From the NCBI GenBank assembly GCA_019307945.1, contig JAFDIS010000017.1, positions 1-48,505 of the forward strand: a DNA stretch of 48,505 nucleotides, in the 5' to 3' direction. Numbering within the stretch: position 1 is the stretch's first letter; each line of letters begins with the position of its first letter. The stretch is from Deltaproteobacteria bacterium (lineage in GTDB: Bacteria; Desulfobacterota; DSM-4660; Desulfatiglandales; Desulfatiglandaceae). The position numbers and the translations under genes were made by a program. This document shows, one piece after another, positions 41,618-48,505 of this stretch. The notes below the pieces were generated by a model. It worked only from the letters and a program-made list of their open reading frames with translations, ran no database searches and was not told the origin of the DNA.

Positions 41618-42655
41618 ATGATCCCCACCATCGAGTGGCACGGCGACGTGGTTCGGATGATCGACCAGCGGAAGCTGCCCGGCCGGATCGAGTGGTTTGT
41701 CTGCCGCGGCTACCGGGATGTAATTCGAGGGATTCGAGGAATGGTCATCCGGGGGGCGCCGGCCATCGGCGTTGCAGCGGGCATGGGTCTCGCCCTGGCC
41801 GGCAGGGGCATCAGGGCGCGGTCCTATAAGGCATTCAAGAAGCGGTTCGGAGAGATCGCGGATCGTATGCTGGAAGCGCGACCCACGGCGGTGAACCTTC
41901 GTTGGGCGGTGGAACGGATGCTGCGGCTTGTGGAGGAAATGGCCGGAAGGCCCGTGGCGGAGATCCGTGAGGCATTGCGGCGGGAATCGGAGAAGATCCT
42001 GGCCGAAGACATCGCAGTAAACCGGAAGATGGGCCGATTCGGCTCCAAACTGGTGCCGGACCGATCCACGGTGCTCACCCACTGCAATGCAGGCTCTCTG
42101 GCCACCGGCGGGTACGGGACGGCCCTGGGCGTGATCCGGGCGGCGTGTGAAGCCGGGAAGCGGGTGCAGGTGATCGCCGACGAGACCCGGCCATGGCTCC
42201 AGGGACTGCGGCTCACGGCCTTTGAACTCATGCAGGACCACATCCCCGTCACGGTGATCGCGGACAACGCGGCCGGATCCCTCATGCGGGCAGGCCGGAT
42301 TGATCTCGTGATAACCGGGGCCGACCGGATCGCCGCCAACGGGGACGTGGCCAACAAGATCGGGACCTACCAGGTGGCCCTTCTGGCCAAGGCACACAAG
42401 ATTCCTTTTTACGTGGCCGCTCCCGTCTCAACCATTGATCCGCGCCTCTCAACGGGTGATGAGATCCCGGTGGAAGAGCGAAGCGGCCGTGAAATCTCAC
42501 GCGTGGGAAACCGGGAAATGGGCCCTCCGGGGGTTCGGGCGCATAATCCCGTCTTCGACGTGACCCCTGCGAAGTATGTTGCGGCCATCATCACGGAGAA
42601 AGGTATCGTTAGGCCGCCATACCGGCGGGCGATTCGGGTTCTCCTGAAAGACTGA
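41618..42655 (+). CDS. mtnA: S-methyl-5-thioribose-1-phosphate isomerase
   Basis: MtnA isomerises methylthioribose-1-phosphate to methylthioribulose-1-phosphate in methionine salvage. The 345-residue protein shows MVIRGAPAIGVAAGMGLAL near residue 42, the catalytic cysteine in LTHCNAGSLATGGYGTALG near 150 and the catalytic aspartate in ITGADRIAANGDVANKIGTY near 230. AGGAGG lies eight bases before the ATG. It sits between ilvE and the S-adenosylmethionine decarboxylase gene; the decarboxylase pathway produces methylthioadenosine, so the neighbours fit functionally. Confidence 0.95.
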   Translation: MIPTIEWHGDVVRMIDQRKLPGRIEWFVCRGYRDVIRGIRGMVIRGAPAIGVAAGMGLALAGRGIRARSYKAFKKRFGEIADRMLEARPTAVNLRWAVERMLRLVEEMAGRPVAEIREALRRESEKILAEDIAVNRKMGRFGSKLVPDRSTVLTHCNAGSLATGGYGTALGVIRAACEAGKRVQVIADETRPWLQGLRLTAFELMQDHIPVTVIADNAAGSLMRAGRIDLVITGADRIAANGDVANKIGTYQVALLAKAHKIPFYVAAPVSTIDPRLSTGDEIPVEERSGREISRVGNREMGPPGVRAHNPVFDVTPAKYVAAIITEKGIVRPPYRRAIRVLLKD

Positions 42656-42682
42656 TATGCGGGATCGGTCGTTCATTCTTCC

Positions 42683-42711
42683 TTGACCTTCAATATTATC
42701 TAGAATATATT
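42683..42711 (+). promoter_or_regulatory. Strong candidate promoter for the AdoMet decarboxylase gene
   Basis: TTGACC (42683-42688), 17 bases, TATATT (42706-42711). It predicts a leader of about 120 bases before the TTG start at 42840, long enough to hold regulatory structure. The leader contains AAAGGAG at 42783-42789 followed by a very short TTG-started frame. Confidence 0.68.
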
Positions 42712-42839
42712 TTGGCGTTTTGCAAAGCGGGGCACGCTGGGGCCTTCAGGGGTCCCTGGCCCGGGCACCGCAAAATCCCCGGAAAGGAGTTGGGAAGTTC
42801 GACAACGTAATCTGAAGAAGCAGAAAGTGAGACTGGGCA

Positions 42840-43229
42840 TTGGACGCACTATTGGACCTCGTGCTGATCGACCTCTACGAGTGCGATCACGACAGGCTCT
42901 TGGATGCGGACAGGATCAGGAAGGACATGGTCAAGGCGGCCGAACTCATGGGAGCGGAGGTGATCAACGCCTCTTTCCACACCTTCGAACCCTGGGGTGT
43001 GAGCGGTACGGTCACCATTGCCGAGTCCCATTTGGCGGTTCATACCTGGCCGGAGTACAATTTCGCGGCCATCACTTTCGAGACCTGCGGCCGGGGGATG
43101 GACCACAAGAAGGCCTGGGATCACCTGATCCGGTTCTTCCGAGCCAGACGACCCAAAATTATCCACCAGAAGAGAGGCTTTATGGATCTGGGAAGCGACG
43201 AGATCGTCTACAAGCAGGAAGTCGGCTGA
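42840..43229 (+). CDS. speH: S-adenosylmethionine decarboxylase proenzyme
   Basis: A 129-residue pyruvoyl enzyme that makes decarboxylated AdoMet for polyamine synthesis. The self-cleavage site is in IAESHLAVHTWPEYNF, where the serine becomes the pyruvoyl group, and the conserved cysteine is in FETCGRG. The opening LVLIDLYECD fits the bacterial SpeH class. The start is TTG at 42840; an in-frame stop lies 12 bases upstream and no ATG is available before the conserved region. Ribosome-binding signal is weak. The length is normal. No spermidine synthase is adjacent. Confidence 0.92.
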   Translation: MDALLDLVLIDLYECDHDRLLDADRIRKDMVKAAELMGAEVINASFHTFEPWGVSGTVTIAESHLAVHTWPEYNFAAITFETCGRGMDHKKAWDHLIRFFRARRPKIIHQKRGFMDLGSDEIVYKQEVG

Positions 43230-43603
43230 CTTACCGTGCATGGCGACCGCGGCGATCCGGTTAGCATCCATCCCTTCCCTTCAGGTTACGAGACCCGGAC
43301 CCTGGCCGGGGACGGATACCTATGCCCTTAGTTCCCCCCTCGGGGATCACGCATCTGCTTGAGACCTTTGAAGAACGAGCCCTTTTTCCCGATTTCTACG
43401 CCCCCCCAAAGTGGTATTTGTCAATCCGCTTCTGATCTTAATCCTCGAAATATCTAAAAATATACGGATGCCTCTCAAGCCTGTTATGCGAAGAGAGGCG
43501 GTTGAGATCTTGCCGTTCCCCTGCTCGGGGTCGGGGATCTCCGACTTGAATTTGGACAAAATTGAACCTTTTTAAGAGGGTTCTCCTTGCCGCTCGGGCG
43601 CCG
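43230..43603. other. Convergent intergenic region, speH / tilS
   Basis: 374 bases without a gene. An inverted repeat GCCTCTC (43470-43476) / GAGAGGC (43493-43499) and an AT-rich patch (43436-43466) are the only structure noted. Neither stem is followed by a clean T tract. Short frames on the minus strand are not convincing. Confidence 0.4.
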
Positions 43604-45010
43604 TCACGGGGCGCCGCTCTTGCCCAACGGCTCCATTGTGATCTTGACCACCCTTCTTGTTTCATCCGTCAACTTGTATCGCTCGTCGATACGCACACCG
43701 CAGACCCACACAATCCGATCTCCATGTGTCAACAGGGGTGTTTTTCGGCGTTTCTCCGCGGGCATCTTGAGATCCACGAAAAGGTCCTTGACCTTTTTCG
43801 TGCCCTTCATACCGAGAGGCCTGAAGCGGTCGCCCGGTCGGAAACTGCGGACAGTCAACGGATACCCCAGCCGGTCCGCATCGAGGTAGGCCACCCGGGA
43901 AGAGGCCTCCAGCGTGCGGGGAATGCCTCCACTGCGTTCCTCCACGATGATCCGGACCCCCGGCGGATCCAGGTCGTAACTGCCCGGTTCCGGGATCGGG
44001 TACTCGAACCCGGGCTCCCCTCTTCTGGTCTCGGGCCGGGAGAAGAACAGGTCCCCGTAACTCCTTCTGACCACCAACCCCCGGGGCAGGTCCAGGGTAG
44101 CCTGGGGCCTCGCGCCCCCAGCCAGTGCCGCCACCGCCTCCACGTGATTCAAGCCCACTGCCCGCAGGTCTCCCTGTACCCGACGGACGGCCCTCCGGAT
44201 AACTGTCGCCCTGAGGGCCTGGGGCAGAGCGTTTAGATGCTGCACCGGACAATGGAACCCTCCGCCCGAGAGTTCTTTGCCGTGCTCCCCGAGCCAGCGT
44301 TCGGCCCAGGCCTCGAGGCATTCTTCCTGAATTCTCATGATCTCCGCGGTCTTTCCGAGGATTCGGGTGATTCTGGGTTGAATCGACTCCAGCCGGGGGA
44401 GGATCTCCATCCGAATCCGGTTCCGTAGAAAACGGGAATCCAGGTTGGAGGAATCCTCCACATGATCCAGGCCGTGCCGATCCAGGTAGCGCAGAATCTC
44501 CCGCCGTGTCACCTCGAGCAGCGGACGGATGACCCCATCCTCCCTCAAGGGTCGGATTCCGGATAGCCCGGAAACCCCGCTCCCCCGCAGGAGTCTCATG
44601 AGAACGGTTTCGGCTTGGTCGTCAAGGTGATGGGCGGTGGCGATCCGCCGGGCCCCCACCTGGTTGCGGACCCGGTCCAGGAATTCATACCTGGCCTGGC
44701 GCGCCTGTTCCTCCAGGGACCCCGACCCCTGCAAGGCACCGGGAACGGCCTTGCCCACGTGAATAGGGACACCGAGGTCCCGGGCCAGCCGGACTACGAA
44801 TCGGGTCTCTGCGGGGTCTTCCGCGGGTCGCAGACCGTGGTCGAAATGGGCGGCCACCACCTCCACCCCCAGGCGTTCTCGCAAGGCGTGGAGCACATGG
44901 AGGAGACACACGGAATCGGCCCCCCCCGACACGGCCGCCACGGCTCGATCACCGTGCTCCAAAAGGCCGTACTTTCGGATGGTTTTCAGGCTCTTTTCTT
45001 TAAGGTCCAT
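43604..45010 (-). CDS. tilS: tRNA(Ile)-lysidine synthase
   Basis: TilS converts the wobble cytidine of tRNA-Ile(CAU) to lysidine, using ATP and lysine; essential in most bacteria. The 468-residue protein has the PP-loop VSGGADSVCLLHVLHAL near residue 30, HHLDDQAETVLMRLLRGSG near 120, and the C-terminal TilS_C substrate domain with SFRPGDRFRPLGMKGTKKVK near 395. The ATG ending at 45010 (MDLKEKSLKTIRKYG) is preferred; the frame to 45151 is non-coding. It stands alone, divergent from the acyl-CoA synthetase gene. Confidence 0.95.
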   Translation of the reverse strand: MDLKEKSLKTIRKYGLLEHGDRAVAAVSGGADSVCLLHVLHALRERLGVEVVAAHFDHGLRPAEDPAETRFVVRLARDLGVPIHVGKAVPGALQGSGSLEEQARQARYEFLDRVRNQVGARRIATAHHLDDQAETVLMRLLRGSGVSGLSGIRPLREDGVIRPLLEVTRREILRYLDRHGLDHVEDSSNLDSRFLRNRIRMEILPRLESIQPRITRILGKTAEIMRIQEECLEAWAERWLGEHGKELSGGGFHCPVQHLNALPQALRATVIRRAVRRVQGDLRAVGLNHVEAVAALAGGARPQATLDLPRGLVVRRSYGDLFFSRPETRRGEPGFEYPIPEPGSYDLDPPGVRIIVEERSGGIPRTLEASSRVAYLDADRLGYPLTVRSFRPGDRFRPLGMKGTKKVKDLFVDLKMPAEKRRKTPLLTHGDRIVWVCGVRIDERYKLTDETRRVVKITMEPLGKSGAP

Positions 45011-45321
45011 ATGAGAAGCCCCCCGCGGCCTCCGTGTGTATCCCATGGCATGGGGAGGTAAGTGAGTCCAAGTCCGGCGGGACGTCCTGCTTCCGGGTCC
45101 TCCAGGCTGTGACCTGATGCAAAGGGTAACATGCCTCGGCCGGGAGCACAACCTGACCCATTCCTTGTGAATCGCTGTTTGGGTCGGGAAATTTCGCCTT
45201 GACGGATCATCGGCAGGGCCCCCATACTGCCCTGAAATTCGAGGGGCTCGTGCTCCCGCGACGGAGGCGCAAGCCGCGGGGGGAGACCATAGTTCCAGGT
45301 GTACTTCAATCGGAGGTCGGC
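45011..45321. other. Divergent intergenic region, tilS / acyl-CoA synthetase
   Basis: 311 bases with a candidate plus-strand promoter (45199-45228). No other feature was recognised; the tilS promoter is presumably in the left half. Confidence 0.4.
45199..45228 (+). promoter_or_regulatory. Candidate promoter for the acyl-CoA synthetase gene
   Basis: TTGACG (45199-45204), 18 bases, CATACT (45223-45228), about 95 bases before the ATG at 45322. Confidence 0.5.
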
Positions 45322-46740
45322 ATGGACGAGAAGAGACGGGACACGATCTTTTCGGATAATCTGCGGAGGCTTTTCGAACCCGCCTCCGTGGCCGTGGTGG
45401 GGGCCGGCGACGATCCTTCCAAGTTGGGGTTCCATGTGATGAAAAGCCTGGTGGAGGGGGGCTACGGGGGACGGATCGTGCCCGTCAACCCGGGTAGACG
45501 GGAGGTGGCGGGCCTCGCCTCGGTCCCTTCCGTGCGCGAGCATCCCGGGTCCCTGGACGCCGCAATCATCGTGGTGCCCGCGGGCCGGGTGGAGCGCGTG
45601 TTTGAGGAGTGCGCCGAGAAAGGAGTCCGGGGCATCGTTCTGATCACAGCGGGGTTCAAGGAGATCGAAGATCCGGAAGGCGCACTGCGCCAGGAAAGGC
45701 TGGCTGCCTCGGCGGAGCGGAGCCGGATCCCCGTGGTGGGTCCCAATACCTTCGGTATGGTAAACCGGCATGTGAATCTCAACGCCTCCTTCACCCCTGA
45801 ATTTTCCCTGCTCGATCCGGGAGGGATCTCCCTCGTAAGCCAGAGCGGCGGAATCAGTCACCTGCTGGCCTTCATGGCCATGGAGCAGGGGGTACGTATC
45901 GGCAAGGTCGTGGGGCTCGGAAACCGGCTCAACCTGGACTTCGCAACGCTGTTGCCCTACCTCATGGAAGACCCTCAAACCCGGGTCATCGCCCTTTACC
46001 TCGAGGGTCTGGACGCGCCGCGCAGGCTCCTGGAAGAAGCGCGCATGTGGCGCGGGAAAAAGCCCGTGCTGGCCTACAAGACAGGACGGGCCGGAACCGG
46101 GAACCTGGCCTCCATGTCACACACCGGATCCATGGCCGGGGACCACGCGGTCTGGGAAGGGGCTTTGAGTCAGGCGGGAATCTTGTGGACGCAGACAGCT
46201 CAGGACCTTCTGGACGCGGCCCGGGCCCTGGATGTCCTGGAGCCCCCACGTGGGCCGAGGGTGGCCGTTCTGTCGGGCCAAGCGGGGCCCGGGATGGCCG
46301 CCTGCGACGTGTGCGAAGAACAAGGAATGGAAATCGTGAGGTTTTCCCCCCGGACCCAGGAGGCCATCAACGGATTCCTTCCGCCGCTGGCCCTGCGGAG
46401 CAATCCTGTGGACATGGGCCCCGCCTGGTATGACGCGGAAGCCACCGAAGGGATCGTCCGTGCGGTATTGAAAGACGATAGGGTGGACGCCGTACTCCTC
46501 CTCATGATGTTCGCCTCCGCAAACAGGGAGGCGGTGCCGCGGCTTGCCCAAGGCCTGGCCCGGGGCGGGGTCCAAAAGCCCGTGGTGGCCTGCCTCAAGG
46601 CCCCTTCAGGGATCTGGGATCAGGCTGTGGAAAGGCTGGAAGGGGCGGGCGTGCTCGTCAACCTGGCGACGCCCGAACGGGCGGCGCACACCCTGGCTCT
46701 GATGTGGAAATACGGTTTGCTCACCGATCACAAGGCCTGA
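45322..46740 (+). CDS. NDP-forming acyl-CoA synthetase, alpha-subunit-like protein
   Basis: A 472-residue protein related to the alpha part of ADP-forming acetyl/acyl-CoA synthetases and succinyl-CoA ligases. A CoA-binding domain (VAVVGAGDDPSKLGF) is followed by two ligase domains with SLVSQSGGISHLLA and the likely phospho-histidine in ASMSHTGSMAGD near residue 265. The ATP-grasp beta part, usually fused or adjacent, is absent here, so a partner must be encoded elsewhere. In reverse such enzymes conserve energy from acyl-CoA. GGAGG lies six bases before the ATG; the longer frame from 45199 is not supported. Its 3' end overlaps the convergent lipoprotein gene by 20 bases. Confidence 0.85.
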   Translation: MDEKRRDTIFSDNLRRLFEPASVAVVGAGDDPSKLGFHVMKSLVEGGYGGRIVPVNPGRREVAGLASVPSVREHPGSLDAAIIVVPAGRVERVFEECAEKGVRGIVLITAGFKEIEDPEGALRQERLAASAERSRIPVVGPNTFGMVNRHVNLNASFTPEFSLLDPGGISLVSQSGGISHLLAFMAMEQGVRIGKVVGLGNRLNLDFATLLPYLMEDPQTRVIALYLEGLDAPRRLLEEARMWRGKKPVLAYKTGRAGTGNLASMSHTGSMAGDHAVWEGALSQAGILWTQTAQDLLDAARALDVLEPPRGPRVAVLSGQAGPGMAACDVCEEQGMEIVRFSPRTQEAINGFLPPLALRSNPVDMGPAWYDAEATEGIVRAVLKDDRVDAVLLLMMFASANREAVPRLAQGLARGGVQKPVVACLKAPSGIWDQAVERLEGAGVLVNLATPERAAHTLALMWKYGLLTDHKA

Positions 46741-47428
46741 TGAGATCCTGGAGGCGGGAAATGCGGCGCCGAATTGCCTGCTTTCGGGCCGCGTCCCGGC
46801 TCAATCCCTCGATGAGCCGCCAATCCTCCAGCAGAAATACCACCCAGCCCCTCTGGGCGTCCAGGTTGCGGGCCAACTCCGCAAAGCGCCCGGCCCATCG
46901 GTCCTCGCCTGATTCACCCGCCAGCAGGGCCGCCTTTCGAGCATAAACGGATGCGTAGAGCTGGTTTTTCTCTGATGAGAGTCGATCATAGAGACCGGGA
47001 AAATCCCTCTCTTCGAGCAATACCCGATAGGCCCGGTCATGGACTGGAAGGCCGCCTCCTCCTGCGGACCCCCGGGGCATGGCCGGCGCGGCCTCGGGAC
47101 AGTCGAGCCCCAGCTCCCGGAACTCGCGCGCCTTTTCCAGGTATCCGGGGGCATCCAGTCCCAGATACCCTTTCAGTTTCCAGAAGAGCTCGTAGTTGTA
47201 AGCGACGGCGCAGAAGTCGTCCTGGTGGAGATATTTTTCATTGCTTGCGTAAAACATGCTTTCCGCTTCGCACCACCGCCCCTGGAGAAAGGCCTTGACA
47301 AAGGCCTGACGCTGGGCGGCGGCCAGCCTGAGTCTTTCATCAGGGGGGTACGCCTGTTTCGGCCCGGAGGACACGCAGCCTCCAAGCAACAGGATCAAGG
47401 TCACTAGGATCAGGATGAGTTTTCTCAT
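46721..47428 (-). CDS. Predicted lipoprotein of the MCE/Mla gene cluster
   Basis: A 235-residue protein with a signal peptide ending in the lipobox LLGGC (Cys18). The rest is largely helical by composition, with clusters of Arg and Glu and no motif I recognise. A Gly-rich loop (GSAGGGG) lies near the middle. Its ATG overlaps the mlaD stop by four bases, so it is translationally coupled and probably works in the same phospholipid-trafficking system, perhaps at the outer membrane. It does not clearly resemble MlaA, MlaC or PqiC. Confidence 0.75.
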   Translation of the reverse strand: MRKLILILVTLILLLGGCVSSGPKQAYPPDERLRLAAAQRQAFVKAFLQGRWCEAESMFYASNEKYLHQDDFCAVAYNYELFWKLKGYLGLDAPGYLEKAREFRELGLDCPEAAPAMPRGSAGGGGLPVHDRAYRVLLEERDFPGLYDRLSSEKNQLYASVYARKAALLAGESGEDRWAGRFAELARNLDAQRGWVVFLLEDWRLIEGLSRDAARKQAIRRRISRLQDLIRPCDR

Positions 47429-48423
47429 GGCATCGGATGTTCCAGGGGCACGCGGGTCTCTTTCTCCGGTCCCAAGGGCCAGGTGCTTTGCAGGCGCTGG
47501 AGGAGCTCCGTGCTCAGACGCAGGGTGTACTCTCCTTCACGCCGGATTCGTTCCAGGTCCACCGTGGCGTCCCGGATGTTTTGCGTGATCTTGAGCACGT
47601 TCTCGATGGCGGGATTCAGTTGCTCCTTGACCCGGCTGAATTCCGCGACCAGGGCCCGGGCTTCTTTCAGCACCACCATGATTTCCTGCTGCACCGGGGG
47701 CAGCACCTCTTCCACCTTCGTGTTGGCATTCTCCAGGAGTCGGTCGAGGCTTTGGCCGATGTGGTCCGCGCGCTCCATGATCCGCCGCAGGCTCCGGACC
47801 GCATCCGGGTCCCCGCTGACATACTCCAGAAGGCCGTCCCGGGAGGCCAGCATGCGGCTGATGCGGTCCGTGTTGAGCAGGAGGCGCTGGATCGGTCCCC
47901 GGGGATCCACGAACTGGTCCGTGATCTTGCGAATATTGGCCACAGTGACCCGCAGATCGTCCATCACGGGGGCGGCCTCCTTCAGGATCCTGCGAACTTC
48001 TTCCTCCACCCCTCCTACTCGTTCCAGGGGGATTTTAGCGCCTTCGGGCAGGAGTTTGCTACCGCGCCCTCCGGGGATGAGCTTGACGAACGCGCTGCCG
48101 ATCACGCCTTCCCTTGACAAAAAAGTGCGACTGCCGCGGGTGAGCCATTTACGATATTTTTCCAGGATCTGAATTTCGATCCTGGCCTTTCCTGAAGGGT
48201 CAAGGGCCACGGCGCTCACCTGCCCTATCTTGATGCCAGTCAGCTTGACCGGGATCCCGGGCTGTATCTGCTCTCCCGTCTCGCACATCAGCAAATAGCT
48301 CACCCGGCGACTGAAAAGGTCCTGCCTGACGGCTGCATAAAAGACCAGAAAAAGGGCCGAGGCCAGGACAAGGAGGACGAAAACGCCAACCTTGAGTTCC
48401 AGATTTTCCTTCCGCCTGTTCAT
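47425..48423 (-). CDS. mlaD: MCE-domain protein MlaD
   Basis: A 332-residue periplasmic protein anchored by one N-terminal membrane segment (about 10-32, LKVGVFVLLVLASALFLVFY). A single MCE domain at about 40-120 contains GEQIQPGIPVKLTGIKIGQV, SREGVIGSAFVKLIPGG and similar strands. A long helical, coiled-coil-like tail follows. It is the substrate-binding part of an MCE-type ABC phospholipid transporter. The open frame of the upstream gene ends nine bases before its ATG, so it belongs to a larger operon leaving the window. Confidence 0.9.
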   Translation of the reverse strand: MNRRKENLELKVGVFVLLVLASALFLVFYAAVRQDLFSRRVSYLLMCETGEQIQPGIPVKLTGIKIGQVSAVALDPSGKARIEIQILEKYRKWLTRGSRTFLSREGVIGSAFVKLIPGGRGSKLLPEGAKIPLERVGGVEEEVRRILKEAAPVMDDLRVTVANIRKITDQFVDPRGPIQRLLLNTDRISRMLASRDGLLEYVSGDPDAVRSLRRIMERADHIGQSLDRLLENANTKVEEVLPPVQQEIMVVLKEARALVAEFSRVKEQLNPAIENVLKITQNIRDATVDLERIRREGEYTLRLSTELLQRLQSTWPLGPEKETRVPLEHPMP

Positions 48424-48432
48424 GGGTTTTGT

Positions 48433-48505
48433 TCAGGGAACGATATGGTCTCGAATCCCGTCTCCTCGTACCGGTTCCCTTCCTCCTTCGTACATATAAT
48501 CCATA
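48433..48505 (-). CDS. C-terminal end of the gene upstream of mlaD (partial)
   Basis: An open frame enters from the right edge and ends with TGA at 48435-48433; the visible tail reads YEGGREPVRGDGIRDHIVP. It stops nine bases before the mlaD ATG. By position it could be the MlaF-type ATPase of the transporter, which usually precedes mlaD, but the visible 24 codons contain no diagnostic motif. AGGAGGAAGG within it could also belong to another start. Confidence 0.4.
   Translation of the reverse strand, partial: MDYMYEGGREPVRGDGIRDHIVP

Noticed and set aside
43347-43665. Small minus-strand frames in the speH-tilS gap
   Set aside because: They span palindromic, AT-rich sequence and the tilS end, with no ribosome-binding site or recognisable motif.

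Overview
The window is GC-rich bacterial DNA that most resembles an anaerobic Desulfobacterota (deltaproteobacterial) chromosome, probably a sulfate reducer or a syntroph. This is inferred from gene content: a tungsten aldehyde oxidoreductase, an HdrD-like CCG-domain Fe-S oxidoreductase, a DUF362 ferredoxin-like protein, LarC, a small dihaem cytochrome lipoprotein, a liv-type ABC transporter with an embedded acyl-CoA ligase, a TRAP transporter beside a hydroxyacyl-CoA dehydrogenase, and the order pgpA-cinA-thpR-recA-alaS. Species cannot be named from the sequence alone. No rRNA, tRNA, CRISPR array, phage or complete IS element was seen.

Layout. 1-7.1 kb (minus): livH-livM-substrate-binding protein-AMP ligase-livG-livF, an uptake-and-activation operon for an organic acid or amino acid; livF runs off the left edge. 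7.3-8.5 kb (plus): two genes that together look like a split RdgC. 8.6-10.5 kb (minus): slyD-type PPIase, SurA/PpiC-type PPIase and a dihaem cytochrome lipoprotein, an envelope-folding group. 11.1-14.9 kb (minus): a periplasmic ABC_sub_bind protein and a hybrid histidine kinase, probably one signalling pair. 15.2-17.4 kb (plus): radical SAM protein and HdrD-like oxidoreductase. 17.5-24.9 kb (plus): larC, pgpA, cinA, thpR, recA, alaS. 24.9-28.0 kb (minus): trxA-trxB-bamD, then a periplasmic rhodanese and a 60-residue protein. 28.2-29.3 kb: DUF362 Fe-S protein. 29.5-31.8 kb: a repeat element and a degenerate kinase whose N-terminus is homologous to the 13.9 kb binding protein. 32.0-37.4 kb (minus): lacI-family repressor, 3-hydroxyacyl-CoA dehydrogenase and TRAP genes dctP, dctQ, dctM. 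37.7-40.2 kb (minus): tungsten aldehyde oxidoreductase and a MoaD/ThiS-like protein. 40.5-43.2 kb (plus): ilvE, mtnA, S-adenosylmethionine decarboxylase. 43.6-46.7 kb: tilS (minus) and an NDP-forming acyl-CoA synthetase alpha protein (plus). 46.7-48.5 kb (minus): MCE/MlaD protein and a lipoprotein, with the end of an upstream gene at the right edge.

The strongest unusual signal is at 36.6-36.7 kb. A 98-bp miniature element with imperfect inverted ends and a TA duplication interrupts the lacI-family gene, and removing it in silico restores a 333-residue frame exactly. A perfect LacI-type palindrome lies between the -35 and -10 of that gene, and a 14/16 match lies upstream of the dehydrogenase/TRAP operon, so the insertion probably deregulates a local catabolic regulon. 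Second is the pair of related sensory modules at 11-15 kb and 30-32 kb, one intact in layout and one apparently decayed. I found no convincing wholly new biological system; the findings are ranked accordingly.
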